The notes: generated by a model not told the origin, from the letters alone. A stretch of DNA of 11,837 bases from Oscillospiraceae bacterium (GCA_016303195.1 JAEDMD010000041.1:1-11837); one strand, 5' to 3'; counted from the stretch's first letter, positions 5,778 to 11,837 are shown. Numbers and translations are program-made.

Positions 5778-6446
5778 TCAGAATACATTGTTAATATCTT
5801 TGACAAGGGCGCATATCCTGTCCCAGTCAAGTTCTGCTCTGTCCATGATGTCATGTACATCATCCATGCTGAAGCTGTTGACTGTTTTTCCCTTTTTACG
5901 GGCATAATTGATAGTCTGCGCTGTTCCCGAATGTGATTCTCTCTCATTGAAAAATCCCAGAACAGCCGACGCATTGTCAACCATGAAATAGTTGCGTTTC
6001 CTGTAAACATCAGGATTTCTTCCGTAATTTGCATCGGGGTCACTGTTCAAAAGTATCACACTGTCAGCGCCTTTTTCAACTTCACAAAGCAAGCGGTGTG
6101 ACTCACTGCTGAATGACTTTGAATGCTTCAGATACGGCATCGCACCGAAAAGTCTGATATTGCTGTTTTTCTGCTTTTTGATAAGAAGATATTCAGCCGC
6201 CCAGAGATCAGTCCCCTCGGCAAGTCCGCTGAAAAAGTCGGTATATCCCTTTGCCACAGCCATTTCGATATACTTGTAAAGCATTATCCTTACTGTCGCA
6301 CGGGTGAGCTGAAAATGCTGTTCCACCCCCAGAAAAGGAATGATACTCTTTTCACGATGACCTGTTATACAGATAGCGTGTACGGTATCAAAAGCTACAT
6401 TGTCAGGGGTCTCAAGCACGATCCCCGAATCAAGTGAAGTCAGCAT
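5778..6446 (-). CDS. YpsA/DUF1273-like SLOG-superfamily protein
   Basis: The 222 residues match the pattern of the YpsA (DUF1273) branch of the SLOG superfamily, a Rossmann-like nucleotide-binding fold. ITGHR lies at 27-31, FSGLAEGTDLWAAE at 72-85, RNYFMVDNA at 151-159 and SGTAQTINYARKKGK at 173-187, all typical of the ligand-binding loops. B. subtilis YpsA is linked to cell division. SLOG proteins more widely bind or cleave nucleotide-like ligands. The substrate here is unknown. The start is the ATG at 6446, because GGAGG lies seven bases before it. A longer frame from TTG at 6470 would bury that ribosome site inside the gene. It is a single-gene unit with its own promoter, divergent from alr. 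Its 3' end faces a plus-strand promoter. Confidence 0.82.
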   Translation of the reverse strand: MLTSLDSGIVLETPDNVAFDTVHAICITGHREKSIIPFLGVEQHFQLTRATVRIMLYKYIEMAVAKGYTDFFSGLAEGTDLWAAEYLLIKKQKNSNIRLFGAMPYLKHSKSFSSESHRLLCEVEKGADSVILLNSDPDANYGRNPDVYRKRNYFMVDNASAVLGFFNERESHSGTAQTINYARKKGKTVNSFSMDDVHDIMDRAELDWDRICALVKDINNVF

Positions 6447-6486
6447 AAAAGCACCTCCGACGTTCAGCAACTAAATATCATTACAG

Positions 6487-6515
6487 ATTATACCATATTT
6501 TAATATATATTTCAA
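6487..6515 (-). promoter_or_regulatory. Promoter of the YpsA-like gene
   Basis: On the minus strand it reads TTGAAA (6510-6515), a 17-base spacer and a perfect TATAAT (6487-6492), preceded by TGG for an extended -10. The predicted start near 6480 leaves a leader of about 34 bases before the ATG at 6446. Confidence 0.85.
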
Positions 6516-6589
6516 GTTATTTTTTAAAACAGTATTTGTCATGTCTCCGCATATGCATGGCAAACAAAAAAGAAAGGAAGATCACCACA

Positions 6590-7726
6590 ATGAAGCCTTA
6601 TCTGAAAAGAGCATGGGCAGAAGTTTCACTGCCTCAGCTCAGAAAGAATGTTGAGATAATAAAGAGCCTGAATTCACCGTCAACAGAAATAATGGCGGTA
6701 GTAAAAGCTGATGCATACGGCCACGGCGACGAACATATCGTCCGCTGTCTTGCAAATGACTGCGGTATAAAATATTTCGCAGTTTCCAACCTTGACGAAG
6801 CGATCGCTGTAAGAAAATTCGCTCCGCAGGGCGAGATACTCATTCTCGGCTACACTCCCCCCGAATATGCCCACGAGATAGCAATGTACAACATTATTCA
6901 GGGCGTAGTCTCCACCGAATACGCTCAGCAGCTTGTGAAGAACTCCGAACAGCCCATCCGCTGTCACATAAAGATAGACACAGGTATGGGACGCATCGGT
7001 CTGAAACACAGTTCTCCCGAAGCCTGCGCCGCCGAGATAGAAGATATGATGAAGATAGAGAATCTGTCAGTTGAGGGCATTTATACTCATTTTGCCGTTG
7101 CCGACAGCGACGATGCCGACAATGTTGCATACACCGACAAGCAGGAGAAATTCATCATTGATACATACGATGTCCTTGCCTCAAAGGGCATAAAGCTGAA
7201 ACATCTGCACTTCATGAACAGCGCCGCAACCTGTTACAGAAACAGCGAAAGAAGCACGCTCTCACGTGCAGGCATCATACTCTACGGTCTCCATCCCGAT
7301 GTGAGCCTTGAAATTCCCGAAGGACTTGAACCGCTGATGGAGCTGAAAGCAGTTATTTCCCATGTCAAGACCGTGAACAAGGGCGACTGCATAAGCTACG
7401 GCAGAACTTTCGTTGCCGAGAAGAAAATGCGTATCGCAACAGTTACCATCGGCTACGCTGACGGTTATTCCCGACTTCTCAGCTCAAAAGGCGAGATACT
7501 CGTTCACGGAAAACGCTGTAAGATAACGGGCAGAGTATGCATGGATCAGCTCATGATAGATGTTACCGACGTTCCCGAAGCAAAGGCAGGCGATATCGTC
7601 ACCCTTATCGGCAAGGAGGGCGATGACCGCATAACTGCCGATGACCTTGCACAGATATACGGAACTATCGGCTACGAAGTTGTCTGCGGAATCTCAAAGC
7701 GTGTTCCACGTATATATATTGAGTGA
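6590..7726 (+). CDS. alr: Alanine racemase
   Basis: Alr is the PLP enzyme that converts L-alanine to D-alanine for peptidoglycan stem peptides. From the ATG at 6590 it has 378 residues, normal for the family. The PLP-binding lysine lies in VVKADAYGHG (Lys-39) at the start of the barrel. HIKIDTGMGRIG spans 126-137, SRAGIILYG 225-233 and the second catalytic residue, the tyrosine of GYADG, is Tyr-289. CMDQ at 317-320 belongs to the beta-rich C-terminal domain that completes the dimer active site. The start is supported by AGGAAG nine bases upstream. A TTG 54 bases earlier lacks such support. It heads a plus-strand operon with a lipoprotein and a radical SAM gene. The divergent gap of 143 bases holds a clear promoter for the YpsA-like gene but none I would defend for alr. 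Confidence 0.97.
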   Translation: MKPYLKRAWAEVSLPQLRKNVEIIKSLNSPSTEIMAVVKADAYGHGDEHIVRCLANDCGIKYFAVSNLDEAIAVRKFAPQGEILILGYTPPEYAHEIAMYNIIQGVVSTEYAQQLVKNSEQPIRCHIKIDTGMGRIGLKHSSPEACAAEIEDMMKIENLSVEGIYTHFAVADSDDADNVAYTDKQEKFIIDTYDVLASKGIKLKHLHFMNSAATCYRNSERSTLSRAGIILYGLHPDVSLEIPEGLEPLMELKAVISHVKTVNKGDCISYGRTFVAEKKMRIATVTIGYADGYSRLLSSKGEILVHGKRCKITGRVCMDQLMIDVTDVPEAKAGDIVTLIGKEGDDRITADDLAQIYGTIGYEVVCGISKRVPRIYIE

Positions 7727-7751
7727 TCAGTGCTTAGAAAGCAGTTTATAA

Positions 7752-7770
7752 GGACGGGTATCATCCGTCC
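7752..7770. other. Hairpin in the alr-lipoprotein gap
   Basis: GGACGG (7752-7757) pairs with CCGTCC (7765-7770), extendable by one G-U pair. It ends about six bases before the strong ribosome site AGGAGG of the lipoprotein gene. ATAAAAAGG follows instead of a T-run, so it is not a standard terminator. It could protect the downstream message from degradation or tune translation of the next gene. Confidence 0.4.
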
Positions 7771-7790
7771 ATAAAAAGGAGGATATAGAA

Positions 7791-8315
7791 ATGTTCAGAA
7801 AATTTTTAGCAATGTCCGCTGCGCTCATGCTGCTTACAGGATGCAGCAATCCGCTCGAAAACACAAGCAGTGAAGAACCTGAGACAACAACTGCTCCGCC
7901 AACAACAACTCAGCTTATAACCGAACCGCCCACACTGCCGAAAAGTATGATATATTTCCGAATGGGCGAGGATGAAAGCGCCGAACCTTTCCTCACAAGC
8001 GACCACATCGTTGACTGCTCTATGGAGATACTGCCGAGCGATTCGGGCGAATCCACTTATGTTGTGGATATCTTCTTCGACGACGAGGGAAAGGAAATTT
8101 TCGCAAAAGCTACACAGGAAGCTGTTGACAACGGCTCTATGATATCCACATGGTACAATCAGCACCTCATAAGTGTCGCTTCTGTTGATGAAGTAATCGA
8201 CGAGGGTGCGGCAGTTATTGCAGGAACTGACATGAGAGAAGCTTCAAAAATCGCAGGCTGGATATATGAGTGTATAGAAAAGCCTGAAGATAATAATTCC
8301 AACGAAGGTGAATAA
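7791..8315 (+). CDS. Lipoprotein with SecD-head-like domain
   Basis: A signal peptide with the lipobox LLTGC (14-18) predicts cleavage before Cys-18 and lipid anchoring on the outer face of the membrane. A Thr/Pro/Glu-rich linker follows (about 22-50), then a folded domain (about 52-165). Residues 90-160 resemble the P1-head region of SecD: a YVVDIFF strand, GKEIFAKATQEA helix, a central strand that in SecD carries the DG-x-V-x-S-x-P motif, then a G-x-x-x-I-x-G and a short helix. The resemblance is by pattern, and the SecD transmembrane parts are absent. AAAGGAGGA lies seven bases before the ATG. The gene ends one base before the ATG of the radical SAM gene, so the two are cotranscribed and probably translated in a coupled way. 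The function is unknown. Confidence 0.85.
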   Translation: MFRKFLAMSAALMLLTGCSNPLENTSSEEPETTTAPPTTTQLITEPPTLPKSMIYFRMGEDESAEPFLTSDHIVDCSMEILPSDSGESTYVVDIFFDDEGKEIFAKATQEAVDNGSMISTWYNQHLISVASVDEVIDEGAAVIAGTDMREASKIAGWIYECIEKPEDNNSNEGE

Positions 8316-8316
8316 A

Positions 8317-8928
8317 ATGGCAAAAGCAATGACAATATCCTACGAGGTAGGAAACAATCTTTATCTGAACCTTACAAACAGATGCCCCTGCGCTTGTACA
8401 TTCTGCATAAGAAACCATGCAGACGGCGCTTACGGCTCTGACCCATTATGGCTTGAGCATGAGCCGACAATGGACGAGATAAAAGCTGACCTTTCAAAGC
8501 GTGACCTGACAAAATATGACGATATCGTTTTCTGCGGATACGGCGAGCCTACGGAGCGCCTTGACGCTGTTATCGAAACCGCCGCTTTTCTCCGTGAAAA
8601 GGGCTGTAAGAGACTGCGTATCAATACCAACGGTCTCGGCGACCTCATCCACGGAAGAAGCATTGCCGACGAACTCAGCACCGCAATGGACGTTATTTCC
8701 ATCAGCCTCAATGCAGGCACAAAGGACGAATATATGTCCGTGACACGCCCGAAATTCCCCGATGCTTTCGAGGCTATGCAGAAATTCACCGCTGACTGCG
8801 TGAAAACAGGCAAGACGGAGGTCGTAATGTCAGTTGTGGATGTCATCCCGCAGGAGCAGATCGACGCTTCAAGAGAGATTGCCGAAAAACTCGGCGCTGT
8901 ACTCCGTGTGCGTACATTTGATGAATAA
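8317..8928 (+). CDS. TatD-associated radical SAM protein
   Basis: Radical SAM enzymes bind a [4Fe-4S] cluster through CxxxCxxC and cleave S-adenosylmethionine to start radical chemistry. That motif is Cys-23, Cys-27 and Cys-30, and the SAM-binding GYGEP is at 74-78. At 203 residues it is a minimal domain with no extra cluster domain at the C-terminus. The NLYLNLTNRCPCACTFC pattern is that of the family I know as TatD-associated radical SAM (TIGR04038, recalled from memory), whose genes usually adjoin or are fused to tatD. Here tatD is about 4 kb away in an opposite-strand operon. The ATG at 8317 has AAGG seven bases upstream. A GTG at 8308 would overlap the lipoprotein gene. The reaction is unknown in this family. 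Confidence 0.88.
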   Translation: MAKAMTISYEVGNNLYLNLTNRCPCACTFCIRNHADGAYGSDPLWLEHEPTMDEIKADLSKRDLTKYDDIVFCGYGEPTERLDAVIETAAFLREKGCKRLRINTNGLGDLIHGRSIADELSTAMDVISISLNAGTKDEYMSVTRPKFPDAFEAMQKFTADCVKTGKTEVVMSVVDVIPQEQIDASREIAEKLGAVLRVRTFDE

Positions 8929-8930
8929 TG

Positions 8931-8964
8931 CACAAATTACAACATAGAAATTTGTGAGACGTTT
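8931..8964 (+). terminator. Weak hairpin after the alr operon
   Basis: CACAAATT (8931-8938) pairs with AATTTGTG (8949-8956) around a ten-base loop and begins two bases past the radical SAM stop. Only GTTTT follows, and the stem is AT-rich. It is at best a weak terminator, so some read-through into the next unit is likely. Confidence 0.35.
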
Positions 8965-8977
8965 TGCCTGTCGCCTA

Positions 8978-9006
8978 TGGAAATTTTGACGGCAATATGG
9001 TATAAT
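8978..9006 (+). promoter_or_regulatory. Extended -10 promoter for the 44-aa gene and ilvE
   Basis: A perfect TATAAT (9001-9006) is preceded by TGG (8998-9000), giving an extended -10. The hexamer 17 bases upstream, TGGAAA (8978-8983), matches the -35 consensus at four of six positions. A better-looking TTGACG (8986-8991) is too close to serve. Transcription should start near 9013, about 48 bases before the first gene. Confidence 0.7.
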
Positions 9007-9060
9007 TATCTTGTACGTATTTTCTTTTTGCGTAAATTAATTTTAAAGAGGAGAATATCT

Positions 9061-9195
9061 ATGAGTAACGGAAAAGTTATAATCGCAGCCGCCGCAGTTA
9101 CAATCTGCGCCATAGGTCTTACAACAGCTACTATCGTTGTCTGCAAGAAACTCTTTGAAAAAAAATATTTCACCGTCAGTGACGGCATCAATTAA
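9061..9195 (+). CDS. Small single-span membrane protein (44 aa)
   Basis: Forty-four residues: a short N-terminus (MSNGK), one hydrophobic helix (about 6-28, rich in Ala, Ile, Val and Thr), then a basic stretch (CKKLFEKK) and a polar tail. By the positive-inside rule the C-terminus should face the cytoplasm. GAGGAG seven bases before the ATG is a strong ribosome site. The gene lies between a good promoter and ilvE, 33 bases from the latter with no terminator between, so it is cotranscribed with ilvE. It has no run of Leu, Ile or Val codons and no alternative hairpins, so it does not look like an attenuation leader peptide. I know of no named family. It could be missed by automatic annotation. 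Confidence 0.72.
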   Translation: MSNGKVIIAAAAVTICAIGLTTATIVVCKKLFEKKYFTVSDGIN

Positions 9196-9228
9196 AAGTC
9201 AATAATTTTAAAAAGAAGGTTGAATAAA

Positions 9229-10296
9229 ATGGAAATCAAATTCACAAAGGCAGCTTCATTAAAGGCTAAGCCACAGCCGGGCGACAAACTCGGTTTCGGC
9301 CACATCTTTACTGACTATATGCTCGTTATGCCCTATGATGAGGGACAGGGCTGGCACGATCCTGAGATCAAGCCATACGCTCCTATCGACCTCTCACCTG
9401 CCGCTATGTGCTTCCACTACGGTCAGGAAGTTTTCGAGGGTATGAAGGCTTACAGAACTGCTGACGGCAAGGTACAGCTTTTCCGTCCTGAGGAGAACTT
9501 CAAGAGACTCAACAAGTCCAATGAGAGACTTGTTATCCCGCAGCTTCCTGAGGAACTCGGTATGCAGTGCCTTATGGAACTTCTCAAGGTTGAAAAGGAC
9601 TGGGTTCCTTCAAAGGAAGGCGAGTCACTCTACATCCGTCCGTTCATCATCGCAGTTGACCCGTTCCTCGGTGTTAAGCCCGGTGAGCATTACCTCTTTA
9701 TCATCATTCTTTCACCTTCAGGCGCTTACTATGAGAGCGGTCTTAACCCTGTAAACATCTACGTTGAGAGCAAGTATGTACGTGCCGTAAGAGGCGGTAT
9801 GGGATTCGCTAAGACAGGCGGTAACTACGCTGCTTCTCTTATCGGTCAGGACGAGGCTCACAAGCAGAACTACTCACAGGTTCTCTGGCTCGACGGTGTT
9901 GAGCAGAAGTATATCGAGGAAGTTGGCGCAATGAACATCTTCTTCGTTATCGACGGCAAGGTAGTAACTCCTATGCTTCAGGGCTCTATCCTCCCCGGTA
10001 TCACAAGAAAGTCCGCTATCGAGGTATGCAAGAGCAAGGGTCTTGTAGTTGAGGAAAGACGTATCGACATTCAGGAGATCGCTGATGCTTACGATGCAGG
10101 CAAGCTGGATGAAGTATTCGGTACAGGTACAGCCGCTGTTATCTCTCCTGTCGGCCACCTCAAGTGGAATGACAAGGTTATGGAGATCAACGACAACAAG
10201 ATCGGCAAGATCTCACAGATGCTCTATGATACAATGACAGGTATCCAGTGGGGCAAGATCGAAGATACATTCAACTGGGTTGTTCCTGTTGAATAA
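9229..10296 (+). CDS. ilvE: Branched-chain amino acid aminotransferase
   Basis: IlvE is the PLP enzyme that performs the last step of leucine, isoleucine and valine synthesis, exchanging amino groups with glutamate. It acts in the cytoplasm. The 355 residues fit the class IV (fold-type IV), longer-form BCAT2-like group. [15 protein letters not shown] lies at 62-76, the PLP lysine is Lys-195 in [14 protein letters not shown], and EVGAMN at 231-236 and GSILPGITR at 252-260 complete the cofactor and substrate loops. The ATG at 9229 has AAGG nine bases upstream. A TTG nine bases earlier is less likely. Lysine is almost always AAG, and codon choice is narrower than in the neighbours, suggesting high expression. 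It follows the 44-residue membrane gene and ends at a strong terminator. No T-box or other leader control is visible. Confidence 0.97.
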   Translation: MEIKFTKAASLKAKPQPGDKLGFGHIFTDYMLVMPYDEGQGWHDPEIKPYAPIDLSPAAMCFHYGQEVFEGMKAYRTADGKVQLFRPEENFKRLNKSNERLVIPQLPEELGMQCLMELLKVEKDWVPSKEGESLYIRPFIIAVDPFLGVKPGEHYLFIIILSPSGAYYESGLNPVNIYVESKYVRAVRGGMGFAKTGGNYAASLIGQDEAHKQNYSQVLWLDGVEQKYIEEVGAMNIFFVIDGKVVTPMLQGSILPGITRKSAIEVCKSKGLVVEERRIDIQEIADAYDAGKLDEVFGTGTAAVISPVGHLKWNDKVMEINDNKIGKISQMLYDTMTGIQWGKIEDTFNWVVPVE

Positions 10297-10320
10297 TTGA
10301 TTTTCAGTAATCGAAAATAA

Positions 10321-10343
10321 GTAGGGGCGCACATTGTGCGCCC
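10321..10343 (+). repeat. REP-like palindrome, copy 1 (overlaps the ilvE terminator)
   Basis: A GTAGGGGCG head leads into the palindrome GGGCGCAC-ATT-GTGCGCCC. The same head-plus-palindrome plan recurs on the minus strand at 10366-10389 and 10581-10605, which suggests a short dispersed repeat family that has been put to use as a terminator. Confidence 0.6.
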
Positions 10344-10348
10344 TTTTT
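10325..10348 (+). terminator. Terminator of ilvE
   Basis: GGGCGCAC (10325-10332) and GTGCGCCC (10336-10343) form a perfect eight-pair GC-rich stem with a three-base loop, followed by TTTTT (10344-10348). It is a classic intrinsic terminator 28 bases past the ilvE stop. Its sequence also fits the REP-like family seen twice more downstream. Confidence 0.92.
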
Positions 10349-10365
10349 GCTTGTAATGATTTGAT

Positions 10366-10389
10366 GGTCGAACAATGTTCGCCCTTACA
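10366..10389 (-). repeat. REP-like palindrome, copy 2
   Basis: Read on the minus strand it starts TGTAAGGGCGAAC and contains the 13-base palindrome CGAACATTGTTCG (10369-10381). It keeps the ACATTGT core of copy 1 with compensating changes in the arms (C to A matched by G to T), so the pairing is preserved. Confidence 0.6.
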
Positions 10390-10410
10390 TAAATAAATGA
10401 AAACAGACAA

Positions 10411-10551
10411 ATTGTAGGGAACGGCGCCCTCGCCGTTCCACAAGGTACATATATTCGGATTTGGAACGCCGAGGGTAACTCCCTGTTGTACAGGGAGATG
10501 TCACGAAGTGACAGAGGGTACGGGCGACCGTTGGGAGGCGTTCCCTACAAT
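10411..10551. repeat. 141-bp element with 13-bp terminal inverted repeats
   Basis: The ends ATTGTAGGGAACG (10411-10423) and CGTTCCCTACAAT (10539-10551) are perfect inverted repeats. Inside are three tidy hairpins: GGAACGGCG / CGCCGTTCC (10418-10426 and 10431-10439), CTCCCTGT / ACAGGGAG (10479-10486 and 10490-10497) and TGTCAC / GTGACA (10499-10504 and 10508-10513). GGAACGCC at 10463-10470 can also pair with GGCGTTCC at 10537-10544. No gene is present and I see no target duplication. It looks like a MITE- or REP-type intergenic element. A structured RNA is an alternative. The rest of the gap 10297-10609 holds only the REP-like copies. Confidence 0.6.
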
Positions 10552-10580
10552 CGTTTCATGTGGTTTTATTGTAAATTAAC

Positions 10581-10605
10581 GGGCGGATAATATCCGCCCC
10601 TACAA
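10581..10605 (-). repeat. REP-like palindrome, copy 3 (possible ispF terminator)
   Basis: Read on the minus strand, a TTGTAGGGGCGG head leads into a 19-base palindrome (GGGCGGATA, one centre base, TATCCGCCC, at 10581-10599). It begins five bases past the ispF stop, and GTTAATTT follows on the minus strand, so it may end the ispD-ispF transcript, though its U-run is poor. Confidence 0.6.
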
Positions 10606-10609
10606 AATA

Positions 10610-11089
10610 TCAATCAGCCCTTACCATCAACGCAACCGCATGGGCGGACATACCGAGCTTTTCGCCTGTGAATCCGAGATGCTCCTCTGTTGTTGCCTTG
10701 ACGCTTATCTGTGACACATCGCATCCGCAGACCTTTGCGATATTCTCACGCATGGTTACGATATGGGGAGCGAGTTTCGGGGCTTGTGCAATGACAGTAG
10801 CGTCGATGTTGCCTATCTTGTAGCCATTCTCAGCGCACACACGCACGACCTCAGCCATCAGCTTCATGCTGTCAGCACCCTCGAATTCGTCGGCGGTGTC
10901 GGGAAAAAGATGGCCGATATCGCCAAGCGCAAGTGCGCCAAGCATAGCGTCCATGATCGCATGAGCGAGAACATCCGCATCTGAATGACCGAGAAGTCCC
11001 ACTGTATGGGGAATATCAACTCCGCCGAGGATCAGCTTTCTGCCCTCGACCAGCTTGTGTACATCGTATCCGTGACCTATTCTGAACAT
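10610..11089 (-). CDS. ispF: 2-C-methyl-D-erythritol 2,4-cyclodiphosphate synthase
   Basis: IspF closes CDP-methylerythritol 2-phosphate into the cyclic diphosphate in the MEP isoprenoid pathway, working as a zinc-dependent homotrimer. The 159 residues are of normal length. The metal ligands are visible as Asp-9 and His-11 in GHGYDVH and His-43 in [13 protein letters not shown] lies at 35-39, [13 protein letters not shown] at 62-74 and [12 protein letters not shown] at 131-142 completes the CDP-binding and trimer surface. The ATG lies one base past the ispD stop, with GGGAGGA inside the end of ispD as its ribosome site, so the pair is translated together. In some bacteria the two are fused. 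Here they are separate. A REP-like palindrome follows the stop. Confidence 0.97.
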   Translation of the reverse strand: MFRIGHGYDVHKLVEGRKLILGGVDIPHTVGLLGHSDADVLAHAIMDAMLGALALGDIGHLFPDTADEFEGADSMKLMAEVVRVCAENGYKIGNIDATVIAQAPKLAPHIVTMRENIAKVCGCDVSQISVKATTEEHLGFTGEKLGMSAHAVALMVRAD

Positions 11090-11090
11090 T

Positions 11091-11777
11091 TTAATTTTCC
11101 TCCCTGTTTTTCAGCAATATCTCCGCAATAGCAATATCCTCCGGAGTCGTTATCTTGATGTTGGTATAATCTCCCACAGTCATTGCCACTTTTCCGCCGA
11201 TAGCCTCCACCAACTGACAGTCATCGGTGAAATCCAGACCATGTTCAAGAGCAAAATCAATGCCCTCGAAGTAGAGACTGCGCTTGAATATCTGCGGAGT
11301 CTGTGTGATATACAGCTTGTTTCTCGGCGGAGTATCGGTGATAAGTCCGTCGTCCACCGTCTTGATGGTATCCTTTACAGGCACTCCGAGAGTTGCGCCT
11401 CCGAAAACTTTAGCGTCCTTTATTACCTTTTCGATATGCTCAGGCTTTACAAGAGGTCTTGCGCCGTCATGGACAGCGATAAGCTCCGTTTCCTTTGATA
11501 TCTGCTTGATGCCGTTGATAACGCTTTCCTGACGGGTAGCACCGCCTGTAACGCAGGTTTTCAGCTTTGTGATGCCAGCCTTTTCTGCTTCTTCCTTTAT
11601 TGCAGGCATATCAGCTTCACGGCATACTATGATTATCTCCGCAACGCTCTCGCATTTCTCGAAAGCCTGCATGGTAACACCGATAACCTTGCGCTCTCCG
11701 AGAGGCAGGAGTATCTTGTTGACTCCGCCCATACGTGTTGAATTTCCTGCACAAACAATTACAACTGATGTGTTCAT
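11091..11777 (-). CDS. ispD: 2-C-methyl-D-erythritol 4-phosphate cytidylyltransferase
   Basis: IspD joins CTP and methylerythritol 4-phosphate to give CDP-methylerythritol, the third step of the MEP pathway. The 228 residues carry the nucleotidyltransferase signature [13 protein letters not shown] (9-21), with Arg-15 and Lys-21 as the catalytic pair. [10 protein letters not shown] lies at 77-86, VHDGARPLV at 102-110, GVPVKDT at 131-137, TDD at 184-186 and NIKIT at 206-210. The usual AAG of the signature reads CAG here. The ATG at 11777 is the only ATG start in frame, yet only AAGA stands before it. The strong AAAGGAG of this region lies 38 bases upstream. The promoter is probably beyond the window edge. 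ispF follows after one base. Confidence 0.96.
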   Translation of the reverse strand: MNTSVVIVCAGNSTRMGGVNKILLPLGERKVIGVTMQAFEKCESVAEIIIVCREADMPAIKEEAEKAGITKLKTCVTGGATRQESVINGIKQISKETELIAVHDGARPLVKPEHIEKVIKDAKVFGGATLGVPVKDTIKTVDDGLITDTPPRNKLYITQTPQIFKRSLYFEGIDFALEHGLDFTDDCQLVEAIGGKVAMTVGDYTNIKITTPEDIAIAEILLKNREEN

Positions 11778-11803
11778 ATTTATCTTGTATGATATAGTTA
11801 AGC

Positions 11804-11822
11804 CTAAATCATACTCTCCTTT
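11804..11822 (-). promoter_or_regulatory. Strong ribosome site with two-codon ORF before ispD
   Basis: On the minus strand AAAGGAG (11816-11822) is followed after three bases by ATG ATT TAG (11804-11812), a Met-Ile-stop mini frame. The ispD ATG follows 26 bases later with a poor site of its own. It may be a chance arrangement or a minimal upstream frame that feeds ribosomes to ispD. The spacing of three bases is too short to be ideal. Confidence 0.3.
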
Positions 11823-11837
11823 CCCAATTTATGGTAT

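Noticed and set aside
5719..5907. Plus-strand frame of 62 codons near the antisense promoter
   Set aside because: Its start lies upstream of the promoter's predicted +1, it has no ribosome site, and most of it opposes the SLOG gene.
7752..7770. Hairpin after alr as an intrinsic terminator
   Set aside because: It is followed by ATAAAAAGG, not a T-run, and the next gene's ribosome site begins almost at once. It is listed as a hairpin of unclear role.
8430..8933. Antisense frame of 167 codons over the radical SAM gene
   Set aside because: It fully opposes a gene with intact CxxxCxxC and GYGEP motifs, is Ser-rich, and has no promoter or ribosome site.
9061..9195. The 44-residue peptide as an attenuation leader for ilvE
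   Set aside because: No run of Leu, Ile or Val codons, and no terminator/antiterminator pair between it and ilvE. It looks like a membrane peptide.
1..11837. CRISPR arrays, tRNA or rRNA genes, integrases, toxin-antitoxin pairs and defence modules
   Set aside because: I looked for spaced direct repeats, clover-leaf ends, recombinase motifs and paired small genes on both strands and saw none.

Overview
The window looks like a chromosomal segment of an anaerobic gut or rumen Firmicute. A Ruminococcus-like member of the Oscillospirales is my best guess. This is inferred from gene content (a TatD-linked radical SAM protein, a YpsA-like SLOG protein, MEP-pathway IspD/IspF), strong AAAGGAGG-type ribosome sites, TG-extended -10 promoters and palindrome-rich intergenic repeats. 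No marker gene settles the genus. There is no phage, plasmid, CRISPR or defence module. Most genes are housekeeping, and the unusual material lies mainly between them.

Layout: (1) 90-1737, minus strand: prfB (release factor 2, without the usual programmed frameshift) followed by a membrane-anchored protein of unknown function. (2) 1853-2686, minus: an unknown 185-residue protein built of two similar halves. It has a perfect consensus promoter, a 19-bp palindromic operator at the transcription start, and a 161-bp MITE-like palindrome between its stop codon and its terminator. (3) 2731-5417, minus: a tight operon of a membrane-anchored LytR-CpsA-Psr-like protein with an eroded active site, a TatD-family metallohydrolase and a PP2C phosphatase, closed by a strong terminator. 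(4) 5418-5777: a 360-bp AT-rich gap with a cluster of DnaA-box-like 9-mers and a plus-strand promoter that points into the 3' end of the next gene. (5) 5778-6446, minus: YpsA/DUF1273-like SLOG protein, divergent from (6) 6590-8928, plus: alanine racemase, a lipoprotein with a SecD-head-like domain, and a TatD-associated radical SAM protein. (7) 8978-10348, plus: a 44-residue membrane peptide and branched-chain aminotransferase ilvE, ending in a strong terminator. (8) 10321-10605: a REP-like palindrome array and a 141-bp inverted-repeat element. (9) 10610-11777, minus: ispD-ispF of isoprenoid synthesis.

Functional links: alr supplies D-alanine, the LCP-like protein belongs to a wall-assembly family, IspD/IspF feed the isoprenoid pathway that yields the undecaprenyl wall carrier, and PP2C phosphatases often counteract wall-sensing PASTA kinases. 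A loose envelope theme is therefore visible, but the genes sit in separate transcription units. The most useful items to follow up are the DnaA-box cluster, the two inverted-repeat elements, the autoregulation-like operator, the degenerate LCP protein, and the TatD / TatD-linked radical SAM pair split between two nearby operons.
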